Source: JACCZX01 sp963829995 (GTDB taxonomy: Bacteria; Pseudomonadota; Gammaproteobacteria; Burkholderiales; Burkholderiaceae_F). From it: 64,000 nucleotides of DNA. Of the stretch, positions 44,183 to 52,582 are shown piece by piece (the stretch's first letter is position 1; the number at the start of each line of letters is the position of its first letter). A model generated the notes under the pieces. It worked only from the letters and a program-made list of their open reading frames with translations, made no database searches and had not been told where the DNA came from. The stretch is taken from positions 1 through 64,000 of the forward strand of contig CAWHKW010000022.1 in NCBI GenBank assembly GCA_963829995.1, read 5' to 3'. The translations under genes were made by a program, and so were the position numbers.

Positions 44183-44212
44183 GGCCGCGCCCACTTTTTT
44201 TAGGGCGCGGCC
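44183..44212 (+). promoter_or_regulatory. 10-bp hairpin with U-rich loop between recX and DUF2889
   Basis: GGCCGCGCCC (44183-44192) and GGGCGCGGCC (44203-44212) are perfectly complementary around the 10-base loop ACTTTTTTTA. It lies 54 bases after the recX stop and 20 before the DUF2889 start. There is no T tract after the stem, so it is not a standard terminator. The seven loop uridines could be an Hfq or other RNA-binding site, or the hairpin could partly separate recAX from sucCD expression. Confidence 0.55.
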
Positions 44213-44231
44213 TGTTGTCATTCCCCGCCGC

Positions 44232-44768
44232 ATGCCCAACCGCCGCCATGTGCATACCCGCTCGATTCAGGTCGAGGCTTACGCACGCGATGACGGCCTG
44301 TGGGATCTCGAAGCAACATTGACGGACACCAAAGCGCGCGATTTCGTGCTGGCGACCGGCATCCGGCCGATGGGTGAGCCGGTGCACGATCTGGTCCTGA
44401 GGGTGTCGATCGATACGCAGCTCGACATCGTTGCTGCCGAAGCACGCTCGCGCTCGGTTCCGTATCCCGGGCAATGCGAAGCGATCGAGCCCGATTATTC
44501 GAAACTGATCGGTCTTAACCTGCTGCAGAACTTTCGCAAGCGCGCGCTGGAGCGGCTGGGAGGTGTCAACGGCTGCACCCACCTGACCGAACTTGCCGGT
44601 GTGCTGCCGACAGCGGCGGTGCAGGCGTTCGCCGGCGAGGTGTTCAGGACTCACGAGAGCGCGCGCCAGAGCGAGGACGTCAAACCGTGGCAGCTCGATC
44701 GGTGCCACGCATTGCGTACCGACGGCCCCGCAGTCGCTCAGTTTTATCCGCGCTGGTATAGACCATGA
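44232..44768 (+). CDS. DUF2889 family protein
   Basis: A 178-residue protein of the DUF2889 family, function unknown. It opens MPNRRHVHTRSIQVEAYARD and contains GLWDLEATLTDTKARDFVLA, the conserved cysteine in LGGVNGCTHLTELAGVLP and ends CHALRTDGPAVAQFYPRWY. It has no signal peptide or membrane helix. The ATG at 44232 matches the family start. Its stop overlaps the sucC start by four bases (ATGA). In Burkholderiales it is regularly found between recX and sucC, so a role near the TCA cycle is possible but unproven. Confidence 0.85.
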   Translation: MPNRRHVHTRSIQVEAYARDDGLWDLEATLTDTKARDFVLATGIRPMGEPVHDLVLRVSIDTQLDIVAAEARSRSVPYPGQCEAIEPDYSKLIGLNLLQNFRKRALERLGGVNGCTHLTELAGVLPTAAVQAFAGEVFRTHESARQSEDVKPWQLDRCHALRTDGPAVAQFYPRWYRP

Positions 44769-45938
44769 AGATCCACGAGTATCAAGGCAAGGAAATCTTT
44801 CGCCGTTTCGGAATGCCCGTTCCGCGCAGTGAGGCGGTGTTCAGCGTCGAAGAAGCGGTCGATGCCGCGCGCAAACTCGGTGGGCCGGTGTGGGTGGTGA
44901 AGGCACAGATTCATGCCGGTGGCCGTGGCAAGGGAGGCGGTGTCAAGGTCGCGCGCTCGATCGACGAAGTCGCGTGCGCGCGCCTCGGAAATTCTCGGCA
45001 TGCAGCTGGTCACCCATCAGACGGGGCCTGCAGGCCAGAAGGTCCGCCGGCTGTTGATCGAAGAGGGCGCCGATATCAAGAAGGAGTTCTACGTCGGCAT
45101 GGTCGTTGATCGCGCCACGCAGCAGGTCACTCTGATCGCGAGCTCCGAGGGGGGCGTCAACATCGAGGATGTGGCGGCAGATACGCCGGAGAAGATTCAC
45201 AAAGTGCACGTCGAGCAATCGCTCGGATTGAGTGAGCGCGATGCCGACGACATCTCGCTCAAGATCGGCATACCGCCCGCCAGTATTCCAGCGGCACGCG
45301 CAATTTTCCAGGCGCTCTACCAGGCATTCTGGGAAACCGACGCGTCGTTGGCGGAAATCAATCCGTTGGTGCTGACCGGCGACGGCCAGATGATTGTTCT
45401 CGATTCGAAGATGAGCTTCGACTCGAACGCGCTGTTCCGGCACCCCGAAATCGTCGCGCTGCGCGACCTCGACGAAGAAGATCCGGCCGAGATCGAGGCA
45501 TCCAAGTTCGATCTGTCGTACATACAACTCGACGGCAACATCGGCTGCCTGGTCAACGGAGCGGGTCTTGCGATGGCAACGATGGATGCGATCAAGCTCT
45601 TCGGCGGCGAGCCCGCCAACTTTCTGGACGTCGGCGGCGGCGCGACGGCGCAGAAGGTCACCGAAGCATTCAAGCTGATGCTGCGGAACCCGAATCTGAA
45701 AGCGATCCTCGTCAACATCTTCGGCGGCATCATGCGTTGCGATGTGATCGCCGAAGGTGTGATTGCGGCGTCGCGTGCACTGCAGCTCCAGGTTCCCCTC
45801 GTCGTGCGCATGAAGGGCACCAATGAGCAGCAGGGCAAGAAAATGCTCGCGGATTCGGGATTGCCAATCATTTCCGCCGACACGATGGCAGAGGCCGCAC
45901 AAAAAGTAGTCGCCGCTGCCGCAGGTCAGAAGCAATGA
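44765..45938 (+). CDS. sucC: Succinyl-CoA synthetase (ADP-forming) beta subunit, one frame break
   Basis: The beta subunit of the TCA-cycle enzyme that interconverts succinyl-CoA and succinate with substrate-level phosphorylation. The ATP-grasp N-terminus reads MKIHEYQGKEIFRRFGMPVP and VWVVKAQIHAGGRGKGGGVK; the C-terminal domain has NGAGLAMATMDAIKLFGGEP and LVNIFGGIMRCDVIAEGV. The frame breaks inside GCGTGCGCGCGCC at about 44975-44984; adding one GC-repeat base restores SIDEVACARASEILGMQL and a protein of about 390 residues. sucD overlaps the stop by four bases. An essential central-metabolism gene broken here argues for a sequencing error. Confidence 0.95.
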
Positions 45939-46819
45939 GCATTCTGATCGATAAGAACACGCGCGTCGTCACGCAGGGGATTACCGGCAAGACCGGCCAA
46001 TTTCACACTCGCGTCTGCCGGGAATATGCGAACGGCAAGGCGTGCTTCGTTGCCGGCGTCAATCCGAAGAAAGCCGGTGAGAGCTTCGAAGGTGTTCCGA
46101 TCTTCGGTAGCGTCAAAGAGGCAAAGCAGCAAACAGGCGCCAACGTTTCGGTGATCTACGTTCCGCCGGCCGGCGCGGCGGACGCGATCTGGGAAGCGGT
46201 CGACGCGGACCTTGATCTGGTGATCTGCATCACCGAGGGCATCCCGGTGCGCGACATGGTCGTGGTGCGCGACAAGATGCGCAAAGACGGCAAACGCGCA
46301 CTGCTGCTTGGTCCGAATTGCCCGGGCACGATAACGCCGGACGATTTGAAGATCGGCATCATGCCCGGCCATATTCATCGCAAGGGGCGCATCGGCGTCG
46401 TCTCACGCTCCGGCACGCTGACGTACGAGGCGGTGGGCCAGTTAACCGAGTTGGGGTTGGGACAGTCGAGTGCTGTGGGGATCGGCGGCGATCCGGTCAA
46501 CGGCCTGAAACACATCGACGTGCTGAAGCTGTTCAACGAAGACGATGAAACCGATGCGGTAGTGATGATCGGCGAGATCGGCGGTAACGATGAAGAGGTG
46601 GCTGCGTTCTGGGTACGCGATCACATGAAAAAGCCCGTAGTCGGATTTATTGCCGGCGTGACAGCGCCGCCAGGCAAACGAATGGGGCACGCCGGCGCGA
46701 TCATTTCGGGCGGCATGGGGACCGCACAACAAAAGCTGGCAACGCTCGAGGAGTGCGGAATTCGCACGACAAAGAATCCGTCCGAGATCGGGAAGCTGCT
46801 GCAAAGCGTGCTGGCTTGA
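45935..46819 (+). CDS. sucD: Succinyl-CoA synthetase alpha subunit
   Basis: The alpha subunit, which binds CoA and carries the phosphohistidine. The 294-residue protein has the CoA-binding Rossmann segment TQGITGKTGQFHTRVCREY, the GVNPKKAGESFEGVPIFGS strand, and His252 in KRMGHAGAIISGGMGTAQQK, the residue phosphorylated during turnover. It is in normal length and frame. The start overlaps the sucC stop (ATGA), and terC follows nine bases after the stop. Confidence 0.98.
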   Translation: MSILIDKNTRVVTQGITGKTGQFHTRVCREYANGKACFVAGVNPKKAGESFEGVPIFGSVKEAKQQTGANVSVIYVPPAGAADAIWEAVDADLDLVICITEGIPVRDMVVVRDKMRKDGKRALLLGPNCPGTITPDDLKIGIMPGHIHRKGRIGVVSRSGTLTYEAVGQLTELGLGQSSAVGIGGDPVNGLKHIDVLKLFNEDDETDAVVMIGEIGGNDEEVAAFWVRDHMKKPVVGFIAGVTAPPGKRMGHAGAIISGGMGTAQQKLATLEECGIRTTKNPSEIGKLLQSVLA

Positions 46820-46828
46820 GATAACCGT

Positions 46829-47572
46829 ATGGAATGGCTAACGGATCCTCAGGCATGGATTGCCCTCGTCACACTCACCGCGCTGGAGATCGTCCTCGGT
46901 GTCGACAACATCATCTTCATCTCGATACTCGTCGGCCGTCTGCCGGAGGCGCAACGGCAGCGCGCGCGGGTGCTCGGGCTCGGATTTGCGATGTTCACGC
47001 GTATCGCGCTGCTCCTCTCGCTCGCGTGGGTGATGACGCTCACCGAGCCGCTGATCACCATCGGCAAGGACATCTCGGGGCGCGATCTGATACTGGTAGG
47101 TGGCGGCTTGTTCCTGCTGTGGAAGAGCGTGCATGAGATCCACAACTCTCTCGAAGGGGAGGCCGACGAGCACACGGCTGCTGCCGTGCGTGCGAGCTTT
47201 GCGACCGTCATCGTGCAGATCGCGATCCTCGACATTATATTCTCGCTAGATTCGGTGATTACTGCGGTTGGCATGGTCGATGAAGTGCCGATCATGGTGC
47301 TCGCCATCGTCATCGCCGTCGGCGTGATGATGTTCGCGGCCAAGCCGATTGGCGAGTTCGTTGACCGCCATCCCACCGTGAAAATGCTCGCGCTGAGTTT
47401 CTTGATTCTGGTCGGGATGGCGCTGGTCGCCGAAGGCTGGGGCTACCCGATACCCAAGGGCTACATCTACTTCGCAATGGCGTTCTCGGTGGTTGTCGAA
47501 ATGCTCAACATCCGCGTGCGTGCGCGCCGCCAGGACGCGGTCAAGCTGCGCAAGCAGGCACCGCCAGGCTGA
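46829..47572 (+). CDS. TerC family integral membrane protein
   Basis: A 247-residue membrane protein of about seven helices. The family signature acidic helices are present: EIVLGVDNIIFISILVGRLP near the N-terminus and IAILDIIFSLDSVITAVGM in the second half. TerC proteins have been connected with tellurite resistance and more recently with manganese efflux coupled to secreted metalloproteins. Only nine bases separate it from sucD, so there is no space for a yybP-ykoY manganese riboswitch and it probably shares the sucCD transcript. TerC after sucD is the regular Burkholderiales order. Confidence 0.92.
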   Translation: MEWLTDPQAWIALVTLTALEIVLGVDNIIFISILVGRLPEAQRQRARVLGLGFAMFTRIALLLSLAWVMTLTEPLITIGKDISGRDLILVGGGLFLLWKSVHEIHNSLEGEADEHTAAAVRASFATVIVQIAILDIIFSLDSVITAVGMVDEVPIMVLAIVIAVGVMMFAAKPIGEFVDRHPTVKMLALSFLILVGMALVAEGWGYPIPKGYIYFAMAFSVVVEMLNIRVRARRQDAVKLRKQAPPG

Positions 47573-47612
47573 CCTCGTAAACGATCACGTGTAATCAACC
47601 AGGGAAGAGCCG

Positions 47613-48926
47613 ATGGAACCGATGCAATGGCTGACGCTGATCGTGTTTGGTCTGACGATCGTGGCGGTCATCACGAACGTGATCGACAGCACGCTCGCCG
47701 CGCTGCTCGGCGTCGCGGCCATGTGCTGGCTCGGCATCATGACCGAGCGCGACGCCTTCAACTACGTCGACTGGAACGTGATGGCGATCCTGGTCGGTGT
47801 CTGGATCATCGCCGGCTACTTCGGCAAGACAGGCGTGCCGAGCTGGCTGTCGATACAGGCGCTGAAGCTCTCCGGGGGCCGGCCGGGCCTGCTGGTCATC
47901 ATCCTTACGTTCCTCGCGGGTTTTATCTCGATGTTCGTCGACAACGTCGTGACCATCCTGATGATGGCGCCGGTGGCGCTGCCGTTGACGCGGGCGTTGA
48001 AGCTGCCGTCCGTGCCGGTGATCCTGATGATCGGCTTCGGCGCGAATTTCATGGGTACCGCGCTGATCATCGGCGACCTGCCGCCGCAGATGTTGCACAG
48101 CGTGGCCGGCGCAGAGTTCTTTGATTTCATCTGGCAGTTCGGCCGGCCGTCATCGTTTCCGATCCTGATGGCGACGTTCGTGATCACGCTCGCTGCGATG
48201 TACTGGTACGGATTCCGCGGCCACGCGCGCGTGATCGACACGAGCACCCTGGGCGTCACGGCAAAGATCGAGAATCCGCTGTTCGCAACCATCGTCGTCG
48301 GCTGGTTTCTCGGCACGGTGGTGGCGATGTCGATGCGCGAGTACATCGGCGTGCAACTGGGTTTCATCGCACTGACCGGCGCAATCTCTCTGGTGTTGGT
48401 GCTGGTGTTGCTGGGCGATCGCGTCAAGGCGTCGAGTTTCGAGGAGAGCCTGCAGGAGTTGGACTGGCGCGCGATTTTTTTCTACATCGCGCTGTTCGCG
48501 CTGGTCGGTGGGCTCGAAAAGAGCCACATCCTCGACAAACTCGCCGCTGTGCTGAGGCCGATATTCGTCGAGAACTACGCGTGGGGCGCCACCCTTCTTT
48601 ACTGGGTCACCGTGCCGATCGTCGGCCTGGTCGAACACGACGCCTACATCCTGACCTTTTTGTACACCATCAAAGACATGGCGGCCGGCGGCATTGAACC
48701 GTGGCCGTTGTACTGGATGTTGCTTTGGTCCGGCACGCTTGGCAGCAACCTGACGGTCGCGGGTGCACCGGCTTTGTACGTCGCGCTGAGCCTGGGAGAG
48801 AAAGAAGAAGGCCGCAAAGTTTCGCTGCGCGAGTTCCTGGCCTGGAGCATCCCGTTTACGCTGATCTGCTCGTTCGTCTGCTATATCCTCGGCATGCTGA
48901 TCTGGGTACTGCCGTACACCGGATAA
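47613..48926 (+). CDS. Ion-transporter-superfamily permease (ArsB/NhaD/CitMHS type)
   Basis: A 437-residue permease with roughly 11-12 helices. The two halves show the family signatures: WNVMAILVGVWIIAGYFGKT and FISMFVDNVVTILMMAPVAL in the first, RAIFFYIALFALVGGLEKSH and LWSGTLGSNLTVAGAPALYV in the second. This resembles NhaD-type Na+/H+ antiporters and the ArsB/P-protein group; the ion is not determined. It follows terC by 40 bases and precedes a UspA gene by 12, so it may be part of a stress or ion homeostasis unit. Confidence 0.85.
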   Translation: MEPMQWLTLIVFGLTIVAVITNVIDSTLAALLGVAAMCWLGIMTERDAFNYVDWNVMAILVGVWIIAGYFGKTGVPSWLSIQALKLSGGRPGLLVIILTFLAGFISMFVDNVVTILMMAPVALPLTRALKLPSVPVILMIGFGANFMGTALIIGDLPPQMLHSVAGAEFFDFIWQFGRPSSFPILMATFVITLAAMYWYGFRGHARVIDTSTLGVTAKIENPLFATIVVGWFLGTVVAMSMREYIGVQLGFIALTGAISLVLVLVLLGDRVKASSFEESLQELDWRAIFFYIALFALVGGLEKSHILDKLAAVLRPIFVENYAWGATLLYWVTVPIVGLVEHDAYILTFLYTIKDMAAGGIEPWPLYWMLLWSGTLGSNLTVAGAPALYVALSLGEKEEGRKVSLREFLAWSIPFTLICSFVCYILGMLIWVLPYTG

Positions 48927-48938
48927 CAGAGAACCGCC

Positions 48939-49382
48939 ATGTACAAACATATTCTGGTGCCCACCGACGGCTCACCGTTGTCACGCGCGGCGGCCTTGTC
49001 GGCCGTCAAGCTCGCACACGCGGTGGGAGCCCGCGTTACAGGATTGTTTGCCGCACCCGCCGCCACGCCGCTGGCGTATCGCGGCTTGCTGCCGGTCGGT
49101 TTACGCACTCCGCAGAAAAGCGCCGCAGTGATCGAGAAAGCCGCGCGCCAGTATCTCGAAGTGATTGAACGTGCGGCCGAAGCGGCCGGAGTGCGCTGCC
49201 AGTCGGTTCACGTCACCAGCGATTTCCCGGCGGACACGATCCTCAATGTCGCAAAGAAGCGCAAGTGCGACCTGATCTACATGGCCTCGCATGGCCGCCG
49301 CGGAATCAAGGGCATGCTGCTCGGCAGCGAAACCCAGAAGGTCCTGGCCCACGCGGAGATCCCGGTGCTGGTGCATCGCTGA
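48939..49382 (+). CDS. Universal stress protein, UspA family
   Basis: A 147-residue single-domain UspA protein. It begins MYKHILVPTDGSPLSRAAAL and carries the ATP-binding signature G-x2-G-x9-G-S/T in HGRRGIKGMLLGSETQKVLA, then the closing strand IPVLVHR. The ATP-binding type often acts as a metabolic or stress sensor. It lies 12 bases after the ion transporter and 14 bases before the PP2C phosphatase gene, so all three are likely cotranscribed. Confidence 0.92.
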   Translation: MYKHILVPTDGSPLSRAAALSAVKLAHAVGARVTGLFAAPAATPLAYRGLLPVGLRTPQKSAAVIEKAARQYLEVIERAAEAAGVRCQSVHVTSDFPADTILNVAKKRKCDLIYMASHGRRGIKGMLLGSETQKVLAHAEIPVLVHR

Positions 49383-49396
49383 GTCGCTGCGACAGC

Positions 49397-50230
49397 ATGA
49401 GTTTTTCACTCGACTTCGCGCTGAAGACACATCCGGGCCTGGTGCGCCCGTTGAATGAAGATGCGCTAGGCGCCGATCCATCGTGCGGCTTGTTCGTGCT
49501 GGCCGATGGGTTGGGCGGCTACAACGCCGGCGAAGTGGCAAGCGTGATGGCAATCAGCTCGGTGCTCGAGCGGCTCGCGTCTTCCATCGACAAGTTCGAC
49601 GTCGACGAAGGCGCGTTTACGCCGGACGAAGCGATTTACGACACCGTCACCGACATCAACGCCAGCATCTACAACGCGGCGCTGAACAGCACGGCGTTCG
49701 AAGGGATGGCCACCACGCTGGTGATCGGCTGGTTCCTCGGCGGCCGGCTGTGGGTGGCCCACACCGGGGACTCGCGGCTGTATCGCTATCGCGACTCAAT
49801 GCTCGAACAATTGACGCGCGACCACTCGTTTTCGCAGGAGCTGCTGGACGCCGGCATGGTCACCGAAGAAGAAGCGCGCTCGCTGCCGGCGAAGAATCTG
49901 GTCACGCGCGCGCTCGGCGCCGCCGCCGACATCGAGCCCGAGATCCATAACGTCGATGTGATGGCAGGCGACATCATCCTGCTGTGCTCCGATGGCCTGA
50001 CCGAAATGGTGGGCAGCTATGAGATCGAGGGACTGCTGTCGATCAACGAGGACGACATGCACGAGACCGCGCGACGGTTGGTCGATCTGGCCAACGAATC
50101 GGGCGGTCGGGACAATATCTCGGTGATCGTGGTTCGAGTATCGTCCGTGGGCGAAACGCAGGCGTCAGCGGCGGCGGGTATCGAAGTCACCGAAGGTGCG
50201 CTGGTCAATGGCGAGCTTGTGCCCGCCTAG
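49397..50230 (+). CDS. PP2C-type serine/threonine protein phosphatase
   Basis: A 277-residue metal-dependent phosphatase. All metal-site motifs are visible: RPLNEDALG (Asp22), LFVLADGLGGYNAGEVASVM (Asp37-Gly38), WVAHTGDSRLYRYR, LLCSDGLTEMV and GGRDNISVIVV. An insertion of about 30 residues follows the first motifs. It counteracts a Ser/Thr kinase, but no kinase gene is in this window. The FHA-domain gene starts 98 bases after the stop. Phosphatase plus phosphothreonine-reader strongly suggests Ser/Thr phosphosignalling. Confidence 0.94.
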   Translation: MSFSLDFALKTHPGLVRPLNEDALGADPSCGLFVLADGLGGYNAGEVASVMAISSVLERLASSIDKFDVDEGAFTPDEAIYDTVTDINASIYNAALNSTAFEGMATTLVIGWFLGGRLWVAHTGDSRLYRYRDSMLEQLTRDHSFSQELLDAGMVTEEEARSLPAKNLVTRALGAAADIEPEIHNVDVMAGDIILLCSDGLTEMVGSYEIEGLLSINEDDMHETARRLVDLANESGGRDNISVIVVRVSSVGETQASAAAGIEVTEGALVNGELVPA

Positions 50231-50328
50231 TGCTCCCGCGTATCGTCCAAGTAAGCCGTTGATTGGCAACCTTTTTGCACGCTGGCAGAATTGAGCGAGA
50301 GAACAAAATGATGGCCGAGGGAGAATCT

Positions 50329-51021
50329 ATGCCTAGGCTGGTCCTGAGTCTGGACGGCGTTGTGCTGCGTGAAGTCGGTCTCGCCAAGGACCGCACCACC
50401 ATCGGCCGCCGCTCGCACAACGACATCGTTATCGACAATCTCGCCGTCAGTGGCGAGCATTCGGTCATTTACACATCGGCTGGCGACGTCTACCTCGAAG
50501 ATCTCGGCTCGACCAACGGCACCACGGTCAACGGGCAGCCGATCAAGAAGCATCTGCTGCAGAGCGGAGACACGCTCGAGATCGGCAAGTACCGGCTGAA
50601 GTTTTTGGCCGACGGTGCGACGGGTACCGAAGGCGAAGTCGATATCGATACGTCGCAGCCGCTACGCCGCGAGTTTTATGGCCCGGGCCCGGCGACGATT
50701 CAGATCCGGCAGCCGGGTGCAAACGGCGAAGATAGTCTGGTCGCGGCGTCGATCAAGATTCTTACCGGCGCCAACGAAGGGCGCGAACTACAGCTCGTGA
50801 AGGCGTTGACGACGATCGGTCGTCCGGGCCATCAAGTCGCGGTGATCACGCGGCGACCGACTGGCTACTTCATCGCACACGTCGAAGGTGAGATGTTCCC
50901 GAGTGTCAATGGCGTCAACCTCGGCTCCGCCGCGCATCCGCTAAAGAACAGCGACGTCATCGAGCTTGCCGGCGTCCGCATGGAGTTCGTCAACGCACCG
51001 GCCGTTCAGGCCGCAGCATAG
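50329..51021 (+). CDS. FHA-domain protein with a degenerate second FHA-like domain
   Basis: A 230-residue protein. The N-terminal FHA domain (about 15-90) has the phosphopeptide-binding residues in TTIGRRSHNDIVIDNLAVSG and LEDLGSTNGTTVNGQ, so it should bind phosphothreonine. A second segment (about 145-225) repeats the fold, with TTIGRPGHQVAVITRRPTGY and later SVNGVNLGSAAHPLKNSD, but lacks the Arg/Ser/Asn set. The start at 50329 follows GAGGGAGA; an ATG at 50308 is also possible. Its position after the PP2C gene supports a phosphosignalling role, and pilA lies downstream. Confidence 0.85.
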   Translation: MPRLVLSLDGVVLREVGLAKDRTTIGRRSHNDIVIDNLAVSGEHSVIYTSAGDVYLEDLGSTNGTTVNGQPIKKHLLQSGDTLEIGKYRLKFLADGATGTEGEVDIDTSQPLRREFYGPGPATIQIRQPGANGEDSLVAASIKILTGANEGRELQLVKALTTIGRPGHQVAVITRRPTGYFIAHVEGEMFPSVNGVNLGSAAHPLKNSDVIELAGVRMEFVNAPAVQAAA

Positions 51022-51160
51022 GCAACACCTAGCTCATCCGACCGGATGAGCCGGTCACGGTGAGGTACCCCGTGACAAAAACCGGCAGCAACGTGTGACG
51101 ATGCGCGTCATGGAAAGCGGGAATTAGCCGCCTAATCCCCTCCAATTCTCTAAAAACGGC

Positions 51161-51177
51161 CTGGCACAGAACTTGGA
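51161..51177 (+). promoter_or_regulatory. Sigma-54-type promoter upstream of pilA
   Basis: CTGGCACAGAACTTGGA matches the -24/-12 consensus (TGGCACG-N4-TTGCA) at the invariant -24 GG and the TTG of the -12 element; the usual GC at -12 is GG here. It lies 59 bases before the pilin start. pilA genes are commonly RpoN/PilR dependent in this group, which supports the call. Confidence 0.65.
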
Positions 51178-51235
51178 GTGTATTTGCCAATCGGCATGGG
51201 GCCGTGTGTTGTCTGACTCCTAGGAGAGCTTTTAA

Positions 51236-51750
51236 ATGAAACATCAAATCATCCGCGCACAACGCGGCTTTACGCTGATCGAGTTGATGATCGTGGTTGC
51301 GATCATCGGCATCTTGGCGGCCCTTGCGCTGCCGGCTTATCAGGATTACACGGTGCGTGCGCGAGTGACGGAAGGTTTGTCCTTGGCCGGCAAGCGCGAA
51401 GGTCAACGTATCGGACATTCACGCGTCCGGTAACCCGCAGGCCGACCCTCTTGGGTACACATTGGGCTATACGCCCCCCACGGCGACCCGCAACGTAGCC
51501 AGTGTCATCGTTACACCCGCCACCGGCGTCATCACGATCACCACCACGGCGAATGCCGGTAACGGGACTTTGATCCTCACGCCGAACTCGCCGATCGGTA
51601 CCATTCTGCCTGTCGGCACGGCTGCGTTCACCCCCTCGGCAGACGCGATCGCGTGGCGCTGCATGGTCGTCGGTTCCCTCGCCGGGCGCCTTCGCCGGTA
51701 CGGCGGCCGGTACCTTGCCTGCCCGCTTTGCACCTGCCGAGTGCAGATAG
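51236..51750 (+). CDS. pilA: Type IV pilin, two frame breaks
   Basis: The major-pilin-like protein of type IV pili. The prepilin leader is 11 residues (MKHQIIRAQRG) and cleavage would be before Phe12; the mature N-terminus FTLIELMIVVAIIGILAALA carries the conserved Glu5. One extra A near 51389 breaks the frame; restored text reads LSLAGSAKVNVSDIHASG. One extra C at about 51677 breaks it again; the restored end is SPGAFAGTAAGTLPARFAP then AECR, with a Cys in IAWRCMVV and one in the last residues forming the C-terminal disulfide loop. Reconstructed length is about 170 residues. AGGAGA precedes the ATG. A sigma-54-like promoter and a strong terminator flank it. Confidence 0.9.
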
Positions 51751-51774
51751 TATTTACCGTTATGTGAGCTAGAG

Positions 51775-51797
51775 GGAGCGCTACGGCGCTCCTTCTT
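51775..51797 (+). terminator. Intrinsic terminator of pilA with a UACG tetraloop
   Basis: GGAGCGC (51775-51781) pairs with GCGCTCC (51786-51792) around TACG, a UNCG-type stable tetraloop closed by C-G, followed by TTCTTTTT. It lies 24 bases after the reconstructed pilA stop and 11 before the next gene. Confidence 0.88.
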
Positions 51798-51808
51798 TTT
51801 GGCGTTGG

Positions 51809-52582
51809 ATGAACGTGAACGAACGTTTGCGAGCCGCCGCGCGGTTTGCGCTAAAGCATCTTGCCGTCAGCGCGCTGATTGCCGCGATGTGCGCGGCACT
51901 GGTCTTCGCGGTCTGGTATCCATATCCGTACAGCGAGCTCGCCAGCGGGCGAGAGCTCTTCGCGTTGGTGGTGTCGGTCGACGTTGTGATCGGACCGCTG
52001 CTGAGCTTGGTGGTCTACAACCCCAAGAAGCCGCGTCGCGAGCTGTGGCGCGACATAGGCACGGTCTTCGTATTGCAACTCGCCGCCCTTGGCTACGGAC
52101 TGCACAGCGTGACCCAGGCACGGCCGGTGTGGCTGGCTTTCGAAAAGGATCAATTCCGCGTCGTCGCGGTACCCGACATCGATACAGCCAGCCTTGCTCA
52201 AGCTCCGGGCGGCATGGCTCAGCTAAGCTGGACTGGACCGAAGACGATCGGCGTGAAATTGCTCGATGGGGGCGGCCCGGAGTTCCTGCGGAGCATTCAG
52301 CTCTCAATGGAGGGCATACATCCAGCGTTTCGACCCGAGCGCTGGGTCGACTACGACTCTCAGCGCTCGGAGGTGATAAAGCGGTCAAAACCGTTGTCTG
52401 AGCTGAAGCGCAAACGTCCCGAGCACTCGCCGCTGATTGACGAAGCCGTACGGAAGAGTGGATTTGCTGAGATAGATTTGGGCTATCTGCCGTTGGTGGC
52501 CGCGCAACATACCGATTGGATCGTTGCGGTCAGTTTGAAAGACGGCACCCCCAAGCTGTACCTACCGATAGACGGTTGGTAG
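51809..52582 (+). CDS. TfpX/TfpZ-type type IV pilin accessory protein
   Basis: A 257-residue accessory protein found next to certain pilin genes, thought to assist pilin stability or assembly. The N-terminal helices are HLAVSALIAAMCAALVFAVW and FALVVSVDVVIGPLLSLVVY, the latter followed by NPKKPRRELWRDI and the third helix (VFVLQLAALGYGLHSVTQAR). The C-terminal soluble domain ends GYLPLVAAQHTDWIVAVSL, then GTPKLYLPIDGW. TfpX/TfpZ proteins usually accompany pilA in this way. The start is 17 bases after the pilA terminator hairpin. Confidence 0.9.
   Translation: MNVNERLRAAARFALKHLAVSALIAAMCAALVFAVWYPYPYSELASGRELFALVVSVDVVIGPLLSLVVYNPKKPRRELWRDIGTVFVLQLAALGYGLHSVTQARPVWLAFEKDQFRVVAVPDIDTASLAQAPGGMAQLSWTGPKTIGVKLLDGGGPEFLRSIQLSMEGIHPAFRPERWVDYDSQRSEVIKRSKPLSELKRKRPEHSPLIDEAVRKSGFAEIDLGYLPLVAAQHTDWIVAVSLKDGTPKLYLPIDGW

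Noticed and set aside
46820..46828. Manganese riboswitch (yybP-ykoY) before terC
   Set aside because: Only nine bases separate sucD and terC, so there is no room for one.
51236..51767. Programmed frameshifting or pilin antigenic-variation remnants in pilA
   Set aside because: Single extra bases at an A and in a CCC run explain the breaks, and similar breaks occur in unrelated housekeeping genes.
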